Shown: positions 34,571 through 43,924, numbered from the stretch's first letter. The stretch is 64,000 bases of DNA from Arthrobacter citreus (GCF_038405225.1 NZ_CP151657.1:2108001-2172000), one strand, 5' to 3'. Notes: generated by a model from the sequence alone, not told the origin. Numbers and translations are program-made.

Positions 34571-35248
34571 GTGCAACCGGTTATTACAGCGGAAGGCCTC
34601 AGCCTGACCGCCGCCCGGGGTCCCGTCTACGGCCCGCTGAGCTTCGACGTCGACGGCCCCCTCAATGTCCTTTACGGCCCGGCGGGAAGCGGCCGCACCA
34701 GCCTGCTCCTTACACTGGCGGGCCGGATGAAGGCTGAAAACGGCGACCTTGAGGTCCTGGGCCATGCCCTCCCCCGGAACGCCCGGGAGGTCCAGAAGCG
34801 TACGGCCATCGCCGGCTTCACGGACATCGACAGCCTCGAGCCGAGCGTCACCGTTGGGCAGGCGGTCCGGGAACGCCTCGCCTGGCTGGCTCCCTGGTTC
34901 TCCTTCCTCGGCAAGCCCACCGACCGGCAGGTCACCCGCGCCTGCGCACCGGTCTTTGGCGACGCCGAAGTTCCCGCCGCGTCCACCGTGATCTGGAACC
35001 TCGGCGAGGCTGAGCACTTCCTCCTGCGCCTGTCCCTGGCCATGCTCAGCGAACCGAACATCCTCTTTGTTGATGACATCGAACAGGTGCACAGCGCGGA
35101 CGCCCGCCGTCTGGTCTGGGAGCGCCTCGCTGCAATTGCAGCCTCCGGCACCACCGTCGTCGTCGGTGCCGCTTCCCTTGAAACCGGCCTGTGGGAGGGC
35201 CTTGACCCCCAGCCATCCGCGCTGCTGCTCGCACAGGAGACCAACTGA
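34571..35248 (+). CDS. ABC-type ATP-binding protein lacking a normal signature motif
   Basis: 225-aa P-loop protein. Walker A is YGPAGSGRTSLLLTLAG (~36-52). Walker B is EPNILFVDDIEQ, but the usual second acidic residue context is altered. The ABC signature LSGGQ is replaced by NLGEAEH at the expected place. LEPSVTVGQAVRERL corresponds to the Q-loop region. GTG start at 34571 with AAAGG upstream. The stop overlaps the start of the YhgE/Pip membrane protein (TGATG), so it probably energises or regulates that protein. A canonical export ATPase is less certain because of the signature loss. Confidence 0.82.
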   Translation: MQPVITAEGLSLTAARGPVYGPLSFDVDGPLNVLYGPAGSGRTSLLLTLAGRMKAENGDLEVLGHALPRNAREVQKRTAIAGFTDIDSLEPSVTVGQAVRERLAWLAPWFSFLGKPTDRQVTRACAPVFGDAEVPAASTVIWNLGEAEHFLLRLSLAMLSEPNILFVDDIEQVHSADARRLVWERLAAIAASGTTVVVGAASLETGLWEGLDPQPSALLLAQETN

Positions 35249-37371
35249 TGTTTGCTCTGTTTTCACCCGGCACCGAGCTGGCGCGGTTCCGCCGTGGCAC
35301 GCTGCCGAAGATCGCCGTCGTGGTGATGCTCTTCATTCCCCTGATCTACGGTGCGCTGTACCTGTGGGCCTTCGACTCCCCGGACAAGCACGTGGACGGA
35401 CTCTCCGTGGCCCTGGTCAACGAAGACGCCGGCACCACAAAGGACGGCGAACCTCTCAACGCGGGCGATGAGCTGGTGGACAAGCTACTGGACGGAGCGG
35501 ACCTCGACTGGCACGCCACTGACGCCGACGATGCGGCGCAGGGTGTTGAGGACGGCACCTACTACCTCTCCCTCACCATCCCTGAGGACTTCTCTGCCAA
35601 CGCCGTGTCCGTCGGCACGGACAACCCCGTCCCGGCCCGGCTGAACGCGACGTACAACGACTCCAACAACTTCCTGGCCGGTGTCCTCGGCAAGCAGGCC
35701 ATGGCCCAGGTACAGGCGGCGGTCTCCTCGGAGCTCGGCGGGCAGGTGGCCTCCACCCTGCTGGTCGGCCTGAACGACGCCGGCAGCGGGCTCCGCGACG
35801 CCGCCGACGGCGCGACCAAACTGAGCACGGGCATTGACTCGGCGGTGGACGGTGCCGGTCAGCTTGTAACCGGCCTGGACAGCCTCGCCTCCGGAACCGT
35901 TACCCTCCAGGACGGAGCACTCAAGCTCTCCTCCGGCGCCGGCGAGCTGGCCTCCGGACTCTCCACACTGTCCGCAGGAACGTCTTCACTGGCGGCGGGC
36001 AGCAATGACCTGTCCACCGGAGCGGGCTCACTCGCCGCCGGAACCGCCACCCTGTCCGAGGGCGCCGGCAGCGTCGCCTCCGGTGCGGCCACACTGAACA
36101 CCAACCTCGGAACGCTCTCAGAGAAACTCACTGCAGCTGTTCCCCAGGCCGAGACCCTGACCGCCGGTGCATCGCAGGTTTCCACCGGACTGGACCAGGT
36201 GGTTGCCGGTCTCCAGGCCGCCGATCCGCAGAACCCCCTCCTCGCCCAGCTCCAGCCGCTGGCCGCAGGTGCCCAGCAGGTGTCTGCGGGGAACGCCGCG
36301 CTCCAGTCGGGCATCTCCGATGCCGCAGCGGGAACCGGGCAGCTCGCAGCGGGCAGCTCCACGCTCGCCGCCGGAGCCGGTGAAGTAGCCACCGGAGCAC
36401 AGTCCGCCGCAGCCGGTGCAGCCCAGCTTTCCGCCGGTGCAGCAGACCTCGCCTCCGGTGCCGCCCAAGTCGATGCCGGCGCGCACAGCGCCGAAGCCGG
36501 GGCCGGAGAACTTGCCGCCGGTGCCAACACGCTCAGCGGCGGCACGAATGACCTCGCCGCCGGCGCGGGAGAACTGCGCGACGGCGGCACCACGCTTTCC
36601 GCAGGGGCAGAAGAACTCTCCGCGGGCAGCCATACGCTGGCCGACGCCCTGACCGAAGGCAGCGCCGCGCTGCCGCAGGATTCCGGCGACCTGATCGATA
36701 CCAAAGCCTCAGTCGCCGCCAATCCGGTGGAGCTGGACGCCGAGTACTCCACGGAGGCAGCCAGCTTCGGTGAAGGGTTTGCTCCCTTCTTCCTGGCCCT
36801 GGCCACCTTTGTGGGCGCACTGATCACGTGGCTGCTGCTGCGTGCCCTGCCGACACGTGCCCTGGCCGCCGGTGTTTCCGGATTCCGCGCCCTGGCCACC
36901 GGACTCGTGCCGGCACTGGCCATCGGGCTCGGCCAGGTGATCATCATGATGGCCGTCCTCGTCTGGGGTCTGGACATCCATCCCGCCTACCTCATCGGCA
37001 CCGGTGCGTTCCTGTACCTGACCACTATCGCCTTCCTGGCCCTGCAGCAGATGCTGATCATCGTGCTCGGCACGGCGGCCGGCCGGGTTGCCTCACTGGT
37101 CCTGCTGATGCTCCAGCTCAGCTCCTCCGGCGGAACCTACCCCGTGGAAACCACCCCGGGCTTCTTCCAGGCACTGCATCCGTTCATGCCCGCCACGTAC
37201 GTGGTCAACGGCCTCCGCGCCCTGATCACCGGAGGGGTGGACGCGAGGATGTGGATCGCCGTCGCCTTCCTGGGCATCCTGGCCCTGGCCTGCATCGTGA
37301 TCAGCTCCGTGACAGCCGGCCGGCAGCGCATGTGGACGATCAAGCGGCTGCATCCGGAGCTGCACCTCTAA
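35248..37371 (+). CDS. YhgE/Pip family membrane protein
   Basis: 707 aa. An N-terminal helix (KIAVVVMLFIPLIYGALYLWAF) is followed by an extracytoplasmic region, then a long run of seven-residue repeats of the form x-G-x-x-x-L-x (about residues 190-470, for example SLAAGSNDLSTGAGSL). Five to six C-terminal helices follow, as in ABC-2 type permeases. Relatives include phage infection protein Pip and type VII-associated EsaA proteins. Its pairing with an ABC-like ATPase and TetR gene suggests an export or envelope-stress system; cargo unknown. Confidence 0.9.
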   Translation: MFALFSPGTELARFRRGTLPKIAVVVMLFIPLIYGALYLWAFDSPDKHVDGLSVALVNEDAGTTKDGEPLNAGDELVDKLLDGADLDWHATDADDAAQGVEDGTYYLSLTIPEDFSANAVSVGTDNPVPARLNATYNDSNNFLAGVLGKQAMAQVQAAVSSELGGQVASTLLVGLNDAGSGLRDAADGATKLSTGIDSAVDGAGQLVTGLDSLASGTVTLQDGALKLSSGAGELASGLSTLSAGTSSLAAGSNDLSTGAGSLAAGTATLSEGAGSVASGAATLNTNLGTLSEKLTAAVPQAETLTAGASQVSTGLDQVVAGLQAADPQNPLLAQLQPLAAGAQQVSAGNAALQSGISDAAAGTGQLAAGSSTLAAGAGEVATGAQSAAAGAAQLSAGAADLASGAAQVDAGAHSAEAGAGELAAGANTLSGGTNDLAAGAGELRDGGTTLSAGAEELSAGSHTLADALTEGSAALPQDSGDLIDTKASVAANPVELDAEYSTEAASFGEGFAPFFLALATFVGALITWLLLRALPTRALAAGVSGFRALATGLVPALAIGLGQVIIMMAVLVWGLDIHPAYLIGTGAFLYLTTIAFLALQQMLIIVLGTAAGRVASLVLLMLQLSSSGGTYPVETTPGFFQALHPFMPATYVVNGLRALITGGVDARMWIAVAFLGILALACIVISSVTAGRQRMWTIKRLHPELHL

Positions 37372-37410
37372 GATCAAAGGGAACCAACGCTCAACAAAGG
37401 ACAACATTCG

Positions 37411-37974
37411 ATGCCACGCGTATCAGGCACCAAGCGGTCAATCCTCGATGCCGCCTTGGAGCTGGCGTCCCTGAACGGGATCACCGGCACCACCATGGAG
37501 GACGTGGCCGTACGTGCCGGCGTTGCCAAGGGCAGCGTATATTACAACTTCTCCTCCAAGGACAAGTTGTTTGAACAGCTGCTGCTTGACGGCGTTGGTT
37601 CCCTTGCCGAAACGCTGCGCTCGGCCCGTGATGACAAGACCGGTGCCGCAGCGCTTAGTGCCATGGTGAACGCCATGTTGGAGGCCATTTCCGGCAACCA
37701 GCCGCTGGCCAAACTGATTGCCGCGGAGATTTTCCGGACCGACAGGTCCTGGCAGACCCCGCTGCAGCTGGTGCGCCGCGAGGCATTGGCGGAGCTGGTG
37801 GAAGTGATCCGGCAGGCGCATCCCGAGCGCAGGGATGCCGAGCTGGTGGCCGGCACCATCTTCGGCGCGGTCCTGGTGGGCGGCATTGAGTGGCTGGTCT
37901 TCAGCCCCGACCGTTCACTGGCGGAAGTTGCCGATTCGGTGATGTTCACGCTTTCCGGCCAGCTGACTGGCTAG
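37411..37974 (+). CDS. TetR/AcrR family regulator of the YhgE operon
   Basis: 187 aa. HTH: ILDAALELASLNGITGTTMEDVAVRAGVAKGSVYYNFSSKDKLFEQLL, followed by a C-terminal ligand domain with a hydrophobic end (ELVAGTIFGAVLVGGIEWLVF). Lies 39 nt after the YhgE-like gene with AAAGGA upstream of the ATG, so it is part of the operon. It probably binds the two CTGACTGGTCAG sites at 34482-34511 to control its own operon. Confidence 0.92.
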   Translation: MPRVSGTKRSILDAALELASLNGITGTTMEDVAVRAGVAKGSVYYNFSSKDKLFEQLLLDGVGSLAETLRSARDDKTGAAALSAMVNAMLEAISGNQPLAKLIAAEIFRTDRSWQTPLQLVRREALAELVEVIRQAHPERRDAELVAGTIFGAVLVGGIEWLVFSPDRSLAEVADSVMFTLSGQLTG

Positions 37975-38004
37975 GGCTGCCCGCCTGAGCGTGCGGACAA
38001 CTAT

Positions 38005-38035
38005 GGCGCCGGTCCCCTTCCCGGGGCCCGGCGCC
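38005..38035. terminator. bidirectional terminator between TetR and YibE/F genes
   Basis: The GGCGCCGG (38005-38012) and CCGGCGCC (38028-38035) arms, extended inward by CCCC/GGGG, give a strong hairpin in the convergent gap. No U-run. Confidence 0.65.
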
Positions 38036-38087
38036 GTCGTCGTTAAGCCGCCGTGGTCAAGCCGAAACGGTGCCCGGGCCAACGCTC

Positions 38088-39551
38088 CTATGGCCGGTTC
38101 CGCAGTGAGCGGCGGGTCGGCAGGCCGGAGGCGGCGATACCGCTGTCGGACGGTTGTCCGGCGGAACCCGCAGTGGCGGGCTCGGCGCCGGAGACAGCAT
38201 CGGCTCCGGCAGTGGCGGGCTCGGCGCCGGTGGCAGGAACTGCGCTGCCGGCCGCTCCGGCCTCATTGCCAGCTTCGACGAGCCGGCTTTCCCGGGTGTC
38301 CGGAAGTCCCGGCGCACCCGGAGCCGCCTTGATCCCGACGGCTTTGACCACCAGCACGGCAATGGCCGTGGTTACCGGGATGGCGAGCACCAACCCCACG
38401 GAGCCAACCAGCGTGCGGATGACTTCCTCGGCCAGCTCCCCGCCGGTGAGGCTGTCCAGCAGGGGCCTGTCGTAGAGCGAGACCAGGATGAGCACCGGCA
38501 GGGCCGCCCCGGCGTAGGCGAAGGCAATGGTGTAGACGGTGGAGGCAATGTGGTCCCGGCCCACCCGCATCGCGCCGGAAAAGAGCCGCTTCGCGCTGGC
38601 GCCGGGAGCCAGTTCGTACATTTCCCAGACGGCGGAGGACTGGGTGATGGTGACGTCATTGAGCACACCCAGGCCGGAGATGATCAACCCGCAGAGGATG
38701 ATGCCCGAGACCGATATGCTCTCGGACGAGTTGATGAGCGTGTACGCATTTTCGTCGTCGACCCCCACCAGGTGCGCGGCGTCGGTGGCCCACGCCGCCA
38801 GGCACGCGGTGATCGACAGCCCGAACAGTGTCCCCAGCAGTGCTGTGGAGGTCCGGGCCGTGAAGCCGTGGGCAAAGTACAGCACCCCGAACATGATCAC
38901 GCTGGACCCCACCAGTCCGAGCAGCAGCGGCGGCTGCCCCTCCACCAGCCCGGGCAGGATGAAGCCGGCCAGCACCGCGTAGGCTCCGGCCAGCCCCACC
39001 AGTGCGCGCAGTCCGCGCCAGCGTGCGACGGCGATGACCACTCCCGCATACAGCACGGTCAGCGCCGCCATCGGCACGGACCGGACGAAGTCCACGAAGA
39101 CATAGGGCGGGGCTCCCCCGCCGTCCTGCATCACGGCTTCCAGGTTCAGGTAGCGGATGCTGTCTCCGGCCTCGATGGCATCACCCTTGGCCACCTCCGG
39201 CGGAACTTCCACTTGGATGGTGGGTCCCCCAGCGTTGGGAACCGTGTAGGCAACCAGGCACTGCTGGGCCGTTCCCCCCGCTTCGACAAGCGCGGCCGAG
39301 GACGGGCAGTCCTCCTGGCTGACCCGCTGGACCTTGCCGGTGTCGAAGGTAACTCCGTCGGCAGTGGCGTAGGGATCGGCAACGGTGACACTGGAGCGGT
39401 CCCCGGAGGGCCACATCAACAGCATTGCCACCACGGCCAGCAGACCCAGTGGCACCAGGATGGCGGTCAGCAGCAGGTTGGCGCGACGTCGGGCGGCCAG
39501 GGCAACCAGAGACGGCGGCTCATCGGAGTGCGGGGAATGGCTGTGTCCCAT
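38088..39551 (-). CDS. YibE/F family membrane protein
   Basis: 487 aa, about eight membrane helices. A His/Ser-rich N-terminus (HSHSPHSDEP) precedes helix 1 (NLLLTAILVPLGLLAVVAMLLMW). An extracytoplasmic domain includes a Cys pair (EDCPSSAALVEAGGTAQQCLV). The multi-helix YibE/F core follows, with GVLNDVTITQSSAVWEMYELAP and FAYAGAALPVLILVSLYDRP typical of the family. The C-terminal ~70 residues are Ala/Gly/Thr-rich repeats. Function unknown in general. Convergent with the TetR gene. Confidence 0.9.
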   Translation of the reverse strand: MGHSHSPHSDEPPSLVALAARRRANLLLTAILVPLGLLAVVAMLLMWPSGDRSSVTVADPYATADGVTFDTGKVQRVSQEDCPSSAALVEAGGTAQQCLVAYTVPNAGGPTIQVEVPPEVAKGDAIEAGDSIRYLNLEAVMQDGGGAPPYVFVDFVRSVPMAALTVLYAGVVIAVARWRGLRALVGLAGAYAVLAGFILPGLVEGQPPLLLGLVGSSVIMFGVLYFAHGFTARTSTALLGTLFGLSITACLAAWATDAAHLVGVDDENAYTLINSSESISVSGIILCGLIISGLGVLNDVTITQSSAVWEMYELAPGASAKRLFSGAMRVGRDHIASTVYTIAFAYAGAALPVLILVSLYDRPLLDSLTGGELAEEVIRTLVGSVGLVLAIPVTTAIAVLVVKAVGIKAAPGAPGLPDTRESRLVEAGNEAGAAGSAVPATGAEPATAGADAVSGAEPATAGSAGQPSDSGIAASGLPTRRSLRNRP

Positions 39552-40117
39552 GGGGTCCTTTGGCGGTGGCAGGGCGCTGCAGCCCGGATAATACGGATGC
39601 AGGAAACACGGTCGGCATCATTGTCCCAAGCCCGGCGCCAATGTCCCAAAAACTGTGCGGCCGGCCGGGCTGTCAGGCCTGTCAGGCCGGGAAGTCAGGG
39701 GCCGGGAAGTCAGGGGCCGGGCCTTATTTACGTCCGACCGCCGGGTTCTCCACCGATCCATCGTGCAGATAACGGGGCATCCCGGCATCTCTCGTGCAGA
39801 TAACGGGGTATCCCGGCATCTCTCGTACAGATAGCGGGGTATCCCGGCATCTCTCGTGCAGATAGCGGGCTCAAAACCTCGAAATTCGGGGTTTTGGTCC
39901 CCTGATCTGCACAAAGGATTCTTTGATTGCCCGTGATCTGTGCGAGAGATCCGCCAGCAGTGCCGGCAGCAGGAGCCGGACGGATGAAACGCCCGCATAA
40001 ACGCCGACGACGGCGGGCGCTGAATCCCCCAAAGGAACCCGCACCCGCCGCCGTCGCAAATCACGCAGCCGCAGCTGTCCGTCATCCACAGCCTTAAGAG
40101 CCAGGCGACCGAAGGAC
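39552..40117. other. 566-bp non-coding region with repeat array 2
   Basis: No supported gene. The centre (about 39762-39945) is occupied by the second 31-bp-period array. GTCAGGCC/GGGAAGTCAGGGGCC short tandem repeats occur at about 39670-39720. The remainder is unremarkable and includes the YibE/F promoter side. Confidence 0.8.
39762..39946. repeat. 31-bp-period inverted repeat array 2
   Basis: Forward units start at 39762, 39793, 39824 and 39855, exactly 31 bp apart; the first three agree over nearly the full 31 bp (core CGTGCAGATAACGGGG, then ATCCCGGCATCTCT). Inverted units follow at 39904 and 39935, again 31 bp apart. Between them CTCAAAACC and GGTTTTG form a central hairpin. Same architecture and core as array 1 at 34062-34358. 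Confidence 0.88.
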
Positions 40118-41026
40118 CTACGTGCTGACGATCTCCGTGGCCGGCCCAACTTCGCGGGCGGCACCCTTTTCCAGCAGGGCCTGGATGATCCGGGCCACCG
40201 GTTTCATGGATTCGTCCACCTCCAGCTGGATCGGATACTGATAGGTCAGCAGGGCCAGCAGCGATTCGAGCGCCGCCTCCTGTTCCGACTGTTCCAGCGA
40301 AGGATCATAGCCAAGGAACACGTCGGCCGGCTCATCCGTGCGGTTCTGCGTATAGCTCACGGCGAAGGCAGCGATCTTGCCGCCCTGTGACTTGGGCGCA
40401 TCGCGCAGGACCACCGCTCCGGCGGCGCCGGTGGCGTCGTTGAGCAGCATCTGCTGCGCCCGTCCGAGCGTCATCTCCGACCGGTCCCAGCCGTGCACGG
40501 CGTTGTAGAACTCCACCACGGCCTGGGTCAGTTCCACCGAGCCGGTGGCGGCCTCGTCCAGCTGCGGTCCGGCGTCGTCCTGGAAGACCGGAAGGGTGAT
40601 CCGCCCGGGCTCCACCACAACCACGCGGGACCGCTGGATCCGGGAGAAACCGGCAGCCTCGGCGAAGGCAGCACCGGAGGTTCCCGGCTCCACCTTCGCG
40701 CGCATGGCGGTAACGCCCGACGGCGCCGCTTCGGCTTCCCTCCGCAGCATCGCCAGCAGCGTGGATCCGAGGCCGGCGCGCCGGTTTTCCCGGGCCACTT
40801 CCACGTAAACCCACAGCCGGTCCGGGTGCAGCGATGTCTCGTAAACGACGCCGGCAGCTACCGGAATACCGTCGTCTTCGGCCACGATGCAGCGGCTCCA
40901 CGGCTCGTTGGACGAGGGCCGCAGGACTGCCCGGAACTGGCCGGACTGCACCGTTTCCGGATCGCCCCACAGCTGGTTCAGGGCCAGGTCGTCATCTTCG
41001 CGCCATTCGCGGAACGTCAAGGCCAT
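40118..41026 (-). CDS. GNAT family N-acetyltransferase, two-lobed
   Basis: 302 aa, twice the usual single-domain length. The N-terminal GNAT lobe is intact: RLWVYVEVARENRRAGLGSTLLAMLRREAEA (acetyl-CoA loop R-x-x-G-x-G-S near 82-90) and FAEAAGFSRIQRSRV. The C-terminal lobe is degenerate, with FAVSYTQNRTDEPADVFLGYDPSLEQSEQEAALESLLALL resembling a motif A without its glycine loop. Substrate unknown. The ATG overlaps the glyS stop (TAATG), giving co-translation with GlyRS. Confidence 0.85.
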   Translation of the reverse strand: MALTFREWREDDDLALNQLWGDPETVQSGQFRAVLRPSSNEPWSRCIVAEDDGIPVAAGVVYETSLHPDRLWVYVEVARENRRAGLGSTLLAMLRREAEAAPSGVTAMRAKVEPGTSGAAFAEAAGFSRIQRSRVVVVEPGRITLPVFQDDAGPQLDEAATGSVELTQAVVEFYNAVHGWDRSEMTLGRAQQMLLNDATGAAGAVVLRDAPKSQGGKIAAFAVSYTQNRTDEPADVFLGYDPSLEQSEQEAALESLLALLTYQYPIQLEVDESMKPVARIIQALLEKGAAREVGPATEIVST

Positions 41027-42414
41027 TACGCGCCGATCAGCCTTTCGGCGAGGTAGCCCTCAACCTTGTCCAGGCTCACCCGCTCCTGGGCCATCGAGTC
41101 ACGCTCGCGCACGGTGACCGCCTGGTCTTCGAGGGTGTCGAAGTCCACGGTGATGCAGAACGGGGTGCCGATTTCGTCCTGGCGGCGGTATCGGCGGCCA
41201 ATGGCGCCGGCGTCGTCGAAGTCGATGTTCCAACTGCGGCGCAGCTGTGCCGCCAGGTCCTTGGCCTTCGGGGACAGGTCCTCGTTGCGGCTCAGCGGCA
41301 GCACGGCGGCCTTGACCGGGGCCAGGCGCGGATCCAGCTTCAGGACGGTGCGCTTGTCGACGCCGCCCTTGGCGTTGGGGGCCTCGTCCTCGGTGTAGGA
41401 GTCCACCAGGAACGCCATGAAGGAACGGGTCAGGCCGGCGGCGGGCTCAATCACGTACGGGGTGAAGCGCTCGTTGGTGGCCTGGTTGAAGTAGCTCAGG
41501 TCGGTGCCGGAGTGCTTGGAGTGCGTGCCCAGGTCAAAGTCGGTGCGGTTGGCAATGCCTTCCAGCTCGCCCCACTCGGAGCCGGCGAAACCGAAGCGGT
41601 ATTCGACGTCGGTGGTGCCCTTGGAGTAGTGGCTCAGCTTTTCCTTCGGGTGTTCAAACAGGCGCAGGTTCTCTGGATCGATGCCCAGCTGGGTGTACCA
41701 GTTGAACCGGTTTTCGATCCAGTACTTGTGCCATTCCTCATCGGTGCCCGGCTCGACGAAGAATTCCATTTCCATCTGCTCGAACTCGCGGGTGCGGAAG
41801 ATGAAGTTACCCGGCGTGATTTCGTTGCGGAAGCTCTTGCCGATCTGGCCGATGCCGAACGGCGGCTTCTTGCGGGAGGTGGTCAGCACGTTGTTGAAGT
41901 TCACGAAGATACCCTGCGCGGTTTCCGGGCGCAGGTAGTGCATGCCCTCTTCATTGGCGACCGGACCCAGGAAGGTCTTGAGCAGGCCGGAGAATTCCTG
42001 CGGCTCGGTCCACTGGCCCTTGGTGCCGCAGTTGACGCAGGCAATGTCGGCCAGGCCGTTTTCGGGTGCGTGGCCCTTCTTTTCCTCGTAGGCCTCTTCG
42101 AGGTGGTCGGCGCGGTAACGCTTGTGGCAGCTCAGGCACTCCACCAGCGGATCGGAGAAGACCTCAACGTGGCCGGAGGCCTCCCACACCTGGCGAGGCA
42201 GGATGACGGCGGAATCCAGCCCGACGACGTCGTCGCGCCCGCGGACCATGTGCTGCCACCACTGCTTCTTGATGTTTTCCTTGAGCTCGACGCCAAGGGG
42301 GCCGTAATCCCATGCGGACCGGGAGCCGCCGTAAATCTCGCCCGACTGGAAGACGAACCCCCGGCGCTTGGCGAGGGAGATGATCGGATCCAGCTTGGAT
42401 TTGGTCGAAGCCAT
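41026..42414 (-). CDS. glyS: glycyl-tRNA synthetase, single-chain (alpha2) type
   Basis: Class II synthetase, 462 aa, of the eukaryote/archaeal-like dimeric kind used by actinobacteria. Start [53 protein letters not shown]. Motif 2 region [29 protein letters not shown]; motif 3 [21 protein letters not shown] zinc-site-like insertion [15 protein letters not shown] ... [12 protein letters not shown] carries four Cys. Anticodon-binding domain at the C-terminus. Confidence 0.97.
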   Translation of the reverse strand: MASTKSKLDPIISLAKRRGFVFQSGEIYGGSRSAWDYGPLGVELKENIKKQWWQHMVRGRDDVVGLDSAVILPRQVWEASGHVEVFSDPLVECLSCHKRYRADHLEEAYEEKKGHAPENGLADIACVNCGTKGQWTEPQEFSGLLKTFLGPVANEEGMHYLRPETAQGIFVNFNNVLTTSRKKPPFGIGQIGKSFRNEITPGNFIFRTREFEQMEMEFFVEPGTDEEWHKYWIENRFNWYTQLGIDPENLRLFEHPKEKLSHYSKGTTDVEYRFGFAGSEWGELEGIANRTDFDLGTHSKHSGTDLSYFNQATNERFTPYVIEPAAGLTRSFMAFLVDSYTEDEAPNAKGGVDKRTVLKLDPRLAPVKAAVLPLSRNEDLSPKAKDLAAQLRRSWNIDFDDAGAIGRRYRRQDEIGTPFCITVDFDTLEDQAVTVRERDSMAQERVSLDKVEGYLAERLIGA

Positions 42415-42612
42415 GGAATGGTACCGCCGTTCTTTCGTGTTTACAGGGCCGCTGGGTGCGGTCCGCTCATGGTCCCGTCCGCAGTTTGCGCCGGCGGGTT
42501 GCGCGGCGAGGGACTGACGGAGGGCAAAAGCTACAACTACCAGCTTAAGGCGAGGGAGCCCAAACGCCGCTACCGGCCCGGCTGTGGTGCGCCGCTGCGG
42601 TAGTCGGGGCGT

Positions 42613-42669
42613 CTTAGCGGCGCCGGAACGGCTAAGCGGCGGCGGAACGGCTCAGCGGCGGCGGAGCAG
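42613..42669. repeat. three 19-bp tandem units at the 3' end of the YdcZ-type gene
   Basis: CTTAGCGGCGCCGGAACGG and close variants begin at 42613, 42632 and 42651. The last unit encodes the C-terminal Arg-rich end and stop of the permease gene. Simple slippage-type expansion. Confidence 0.7.
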
Positions 42670-43623
42670 CCCGGGCATGTTCCACGGCAGCGTGGCCACC
42701 ACGATGGCCACCAGGGTCAGCAGGGTCCCCAGCACGGTGGCCGCTACAACCACGCTGCCCGGCGCGGGAAGAAAGATGTCCAGCAGCAGGGAACCAATAA
42801 GCTGGCCCCCGATCAGGCCCAGACTGGTCAGCAGCACGCCCAGGCTGCGCACCAGGAGCGCGCTCAGCCCGATGAAGATGCAGCCCATCGGCCCGCCCAG
42901 ATACAGGTACCACTCCCCCGGAAGCGGCTGGCCAACGCCGGAGACCGCCACCTTGACCAGCCACATCAGGCCCAGCACGCTGGTGCCGATAATGAAGTTG
43001 ACCAGCGTTGCGGTGATCGGGGTTCCGTAGTGCATGCCGGTGGTTCCGTTCATGGCCTGCTGGAAGCTCATCAGCATGCCCGCCGTCAGGGGCAGCAGCA
43101 CCGGGAGCAGCAGGTCGGCAGCCGCGGACGTGCCCGCAAGCTTCGGGCTCACGGCCCAGGCGACGGCGGCGATCGTCAGCACGGCGCCCACCACGCGCAT
43201 CACGGTGAGTGCTTTTTTCCCGGCCGGACCAATGCCCAGCCGGTCCACCACCAGGCCGGTCAGCGTTTGGCCGGCCACTGCGGCCACCGTGAAGACGGCG
43301 ACCCCGAGCACGGCGACGGTCAGGGTTTGGGAGAGCACAAAGTAGCCGCCGATGGCTCCGGCCAGCACGTAGTAGCGCGGGAACCGGCGTTCGCGCAGCG
43401 CCGGCAACAGCTGGGCGGCACCGGCACGGCCGCGCGGCAGAACGGCCGAAATGAGGATCATGACCACGAGCCCCACCGAGAAGCTGACCAGCGCTGCGGC
43501 CAGCCCGTCCTCCAATTTGGCCCCGAGGGCACCGTTGACCCGGGACTGCACGGGCATCGCTGCTCCGGCAACAATGGCAAGGGGAAGACCGATCAGGGGA
43601 TTGAATCGCACAGCGTTTGGCAC
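42652..43623 (-). CDS. DMT family transporter, YdcZ type
   Basis: 323-aa, ten-helix permease made of two DMT_YdcZ halves. The first half begins LIGLPLAIVAGAAMPVQSRVNGALGAKLEDGLAAALVSFSVGLVVMILIS; the second begins LLPLTAGMLMSFQQAMNGTTGMHYGTPITATLVNFIIGTSVLGLM. VNGALG and MNGTTG are the paired family motifs. GTG start at 43623. Substrate unknown. The C-terminal LLRRR runs into a 19-bp tandem repeat. Confidence 0.9.
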   Translation of the reverse strand: MPNAVRFNPLIGLPLAIVAGAAMPVQSRVNGALGAKLEDGLAAALVSFSVGLVVMILISAVLPRGRAGAAQLLPALRERRFPRYYVLAGAIGGYFVLSQTLTVAVLGVAVFTVAAVAGQTLTGLVVDRLGIGPAGKKALTVMRVVGAVLTIAAVAWAVSPKLAGTSAAADLLLPVLLPLTAGMLMSFQQAMNGTTGMHYGTPITATLVNFIIGTSVLGLMWLVKVAVSGVGQPLPGEWYLYLGGPMGCIFIGLSALLVRSLGVLLTSLGLIGGQLIGSLLLDIFLPAPGSVVVAATVLGTLLTLVAIVVATLPWNMPGLLRRR

Positions 43624-43693
43624 GGACCAACCCTACGGCAGAGCTTCGCTTCTTCCGGCATTGATGGCGGACAATTTCGGGCAGAATGGAGGT

Positions 43694-43924
43694 ATGAGTT
43701 CCACTGACCCCCAAGACCTTCCCATCCGCGATGACATGATCCGTCTGGGGCAGCTGCTGAAGCTTGCCAGCCTCGCCGAGGACGGCATCCAGGCTAAACA
43801 GCTGATCGAAGACGGCCTGGTGAAAGTCAACGACGCGATCGAAGAGCGCCGCGGCCGCCAGCTGCACCCGGGCGACGTCGTTTCCGTTAACGGTGAAGCG
43901 ATCCGCATCGTTCAAGAGGGCTAG
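43694..43924 (+). CDS. S4-domain RNA-binding protein (YaaA/YbcJ-like)
   Basis: 76-aa small S4 protein, from the ATG at 43694 with GGAGGT directly upstream. The S4 fold is clear: DMIRLGQLLKLASLAEDGIQAKQLIEDGLVKVNDAIEERRGRQLHPGDVVSVNGEAIRI. Likely binds structured RNA; family members YbcJ/YlmH are linked to ribosome function. Shorter than most annotated open frames here and easily missed. Confidence 0.92.
   Translation: MSSTDPQDLPIRDDMIRLGQLLKLASLAEDGIQAKQLIEDGLVKVNDAIEERRGRQLHPGDVVSVNGEAIRIVQEG

Noticed and set aside
34062-39946. CRISPR array
   Set aside because: Regular spacing tempts this call, but the spacer part of the unit is itself conserved, units invert around a hairpin, the core is too short, and no cas gene is present.
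42415-42612. T-box leader upstream of glyS
   Set aside because: The interval lacks the T-box bulge sequence TGGNACCGCG and an obvious specifier loop on the minus strand.
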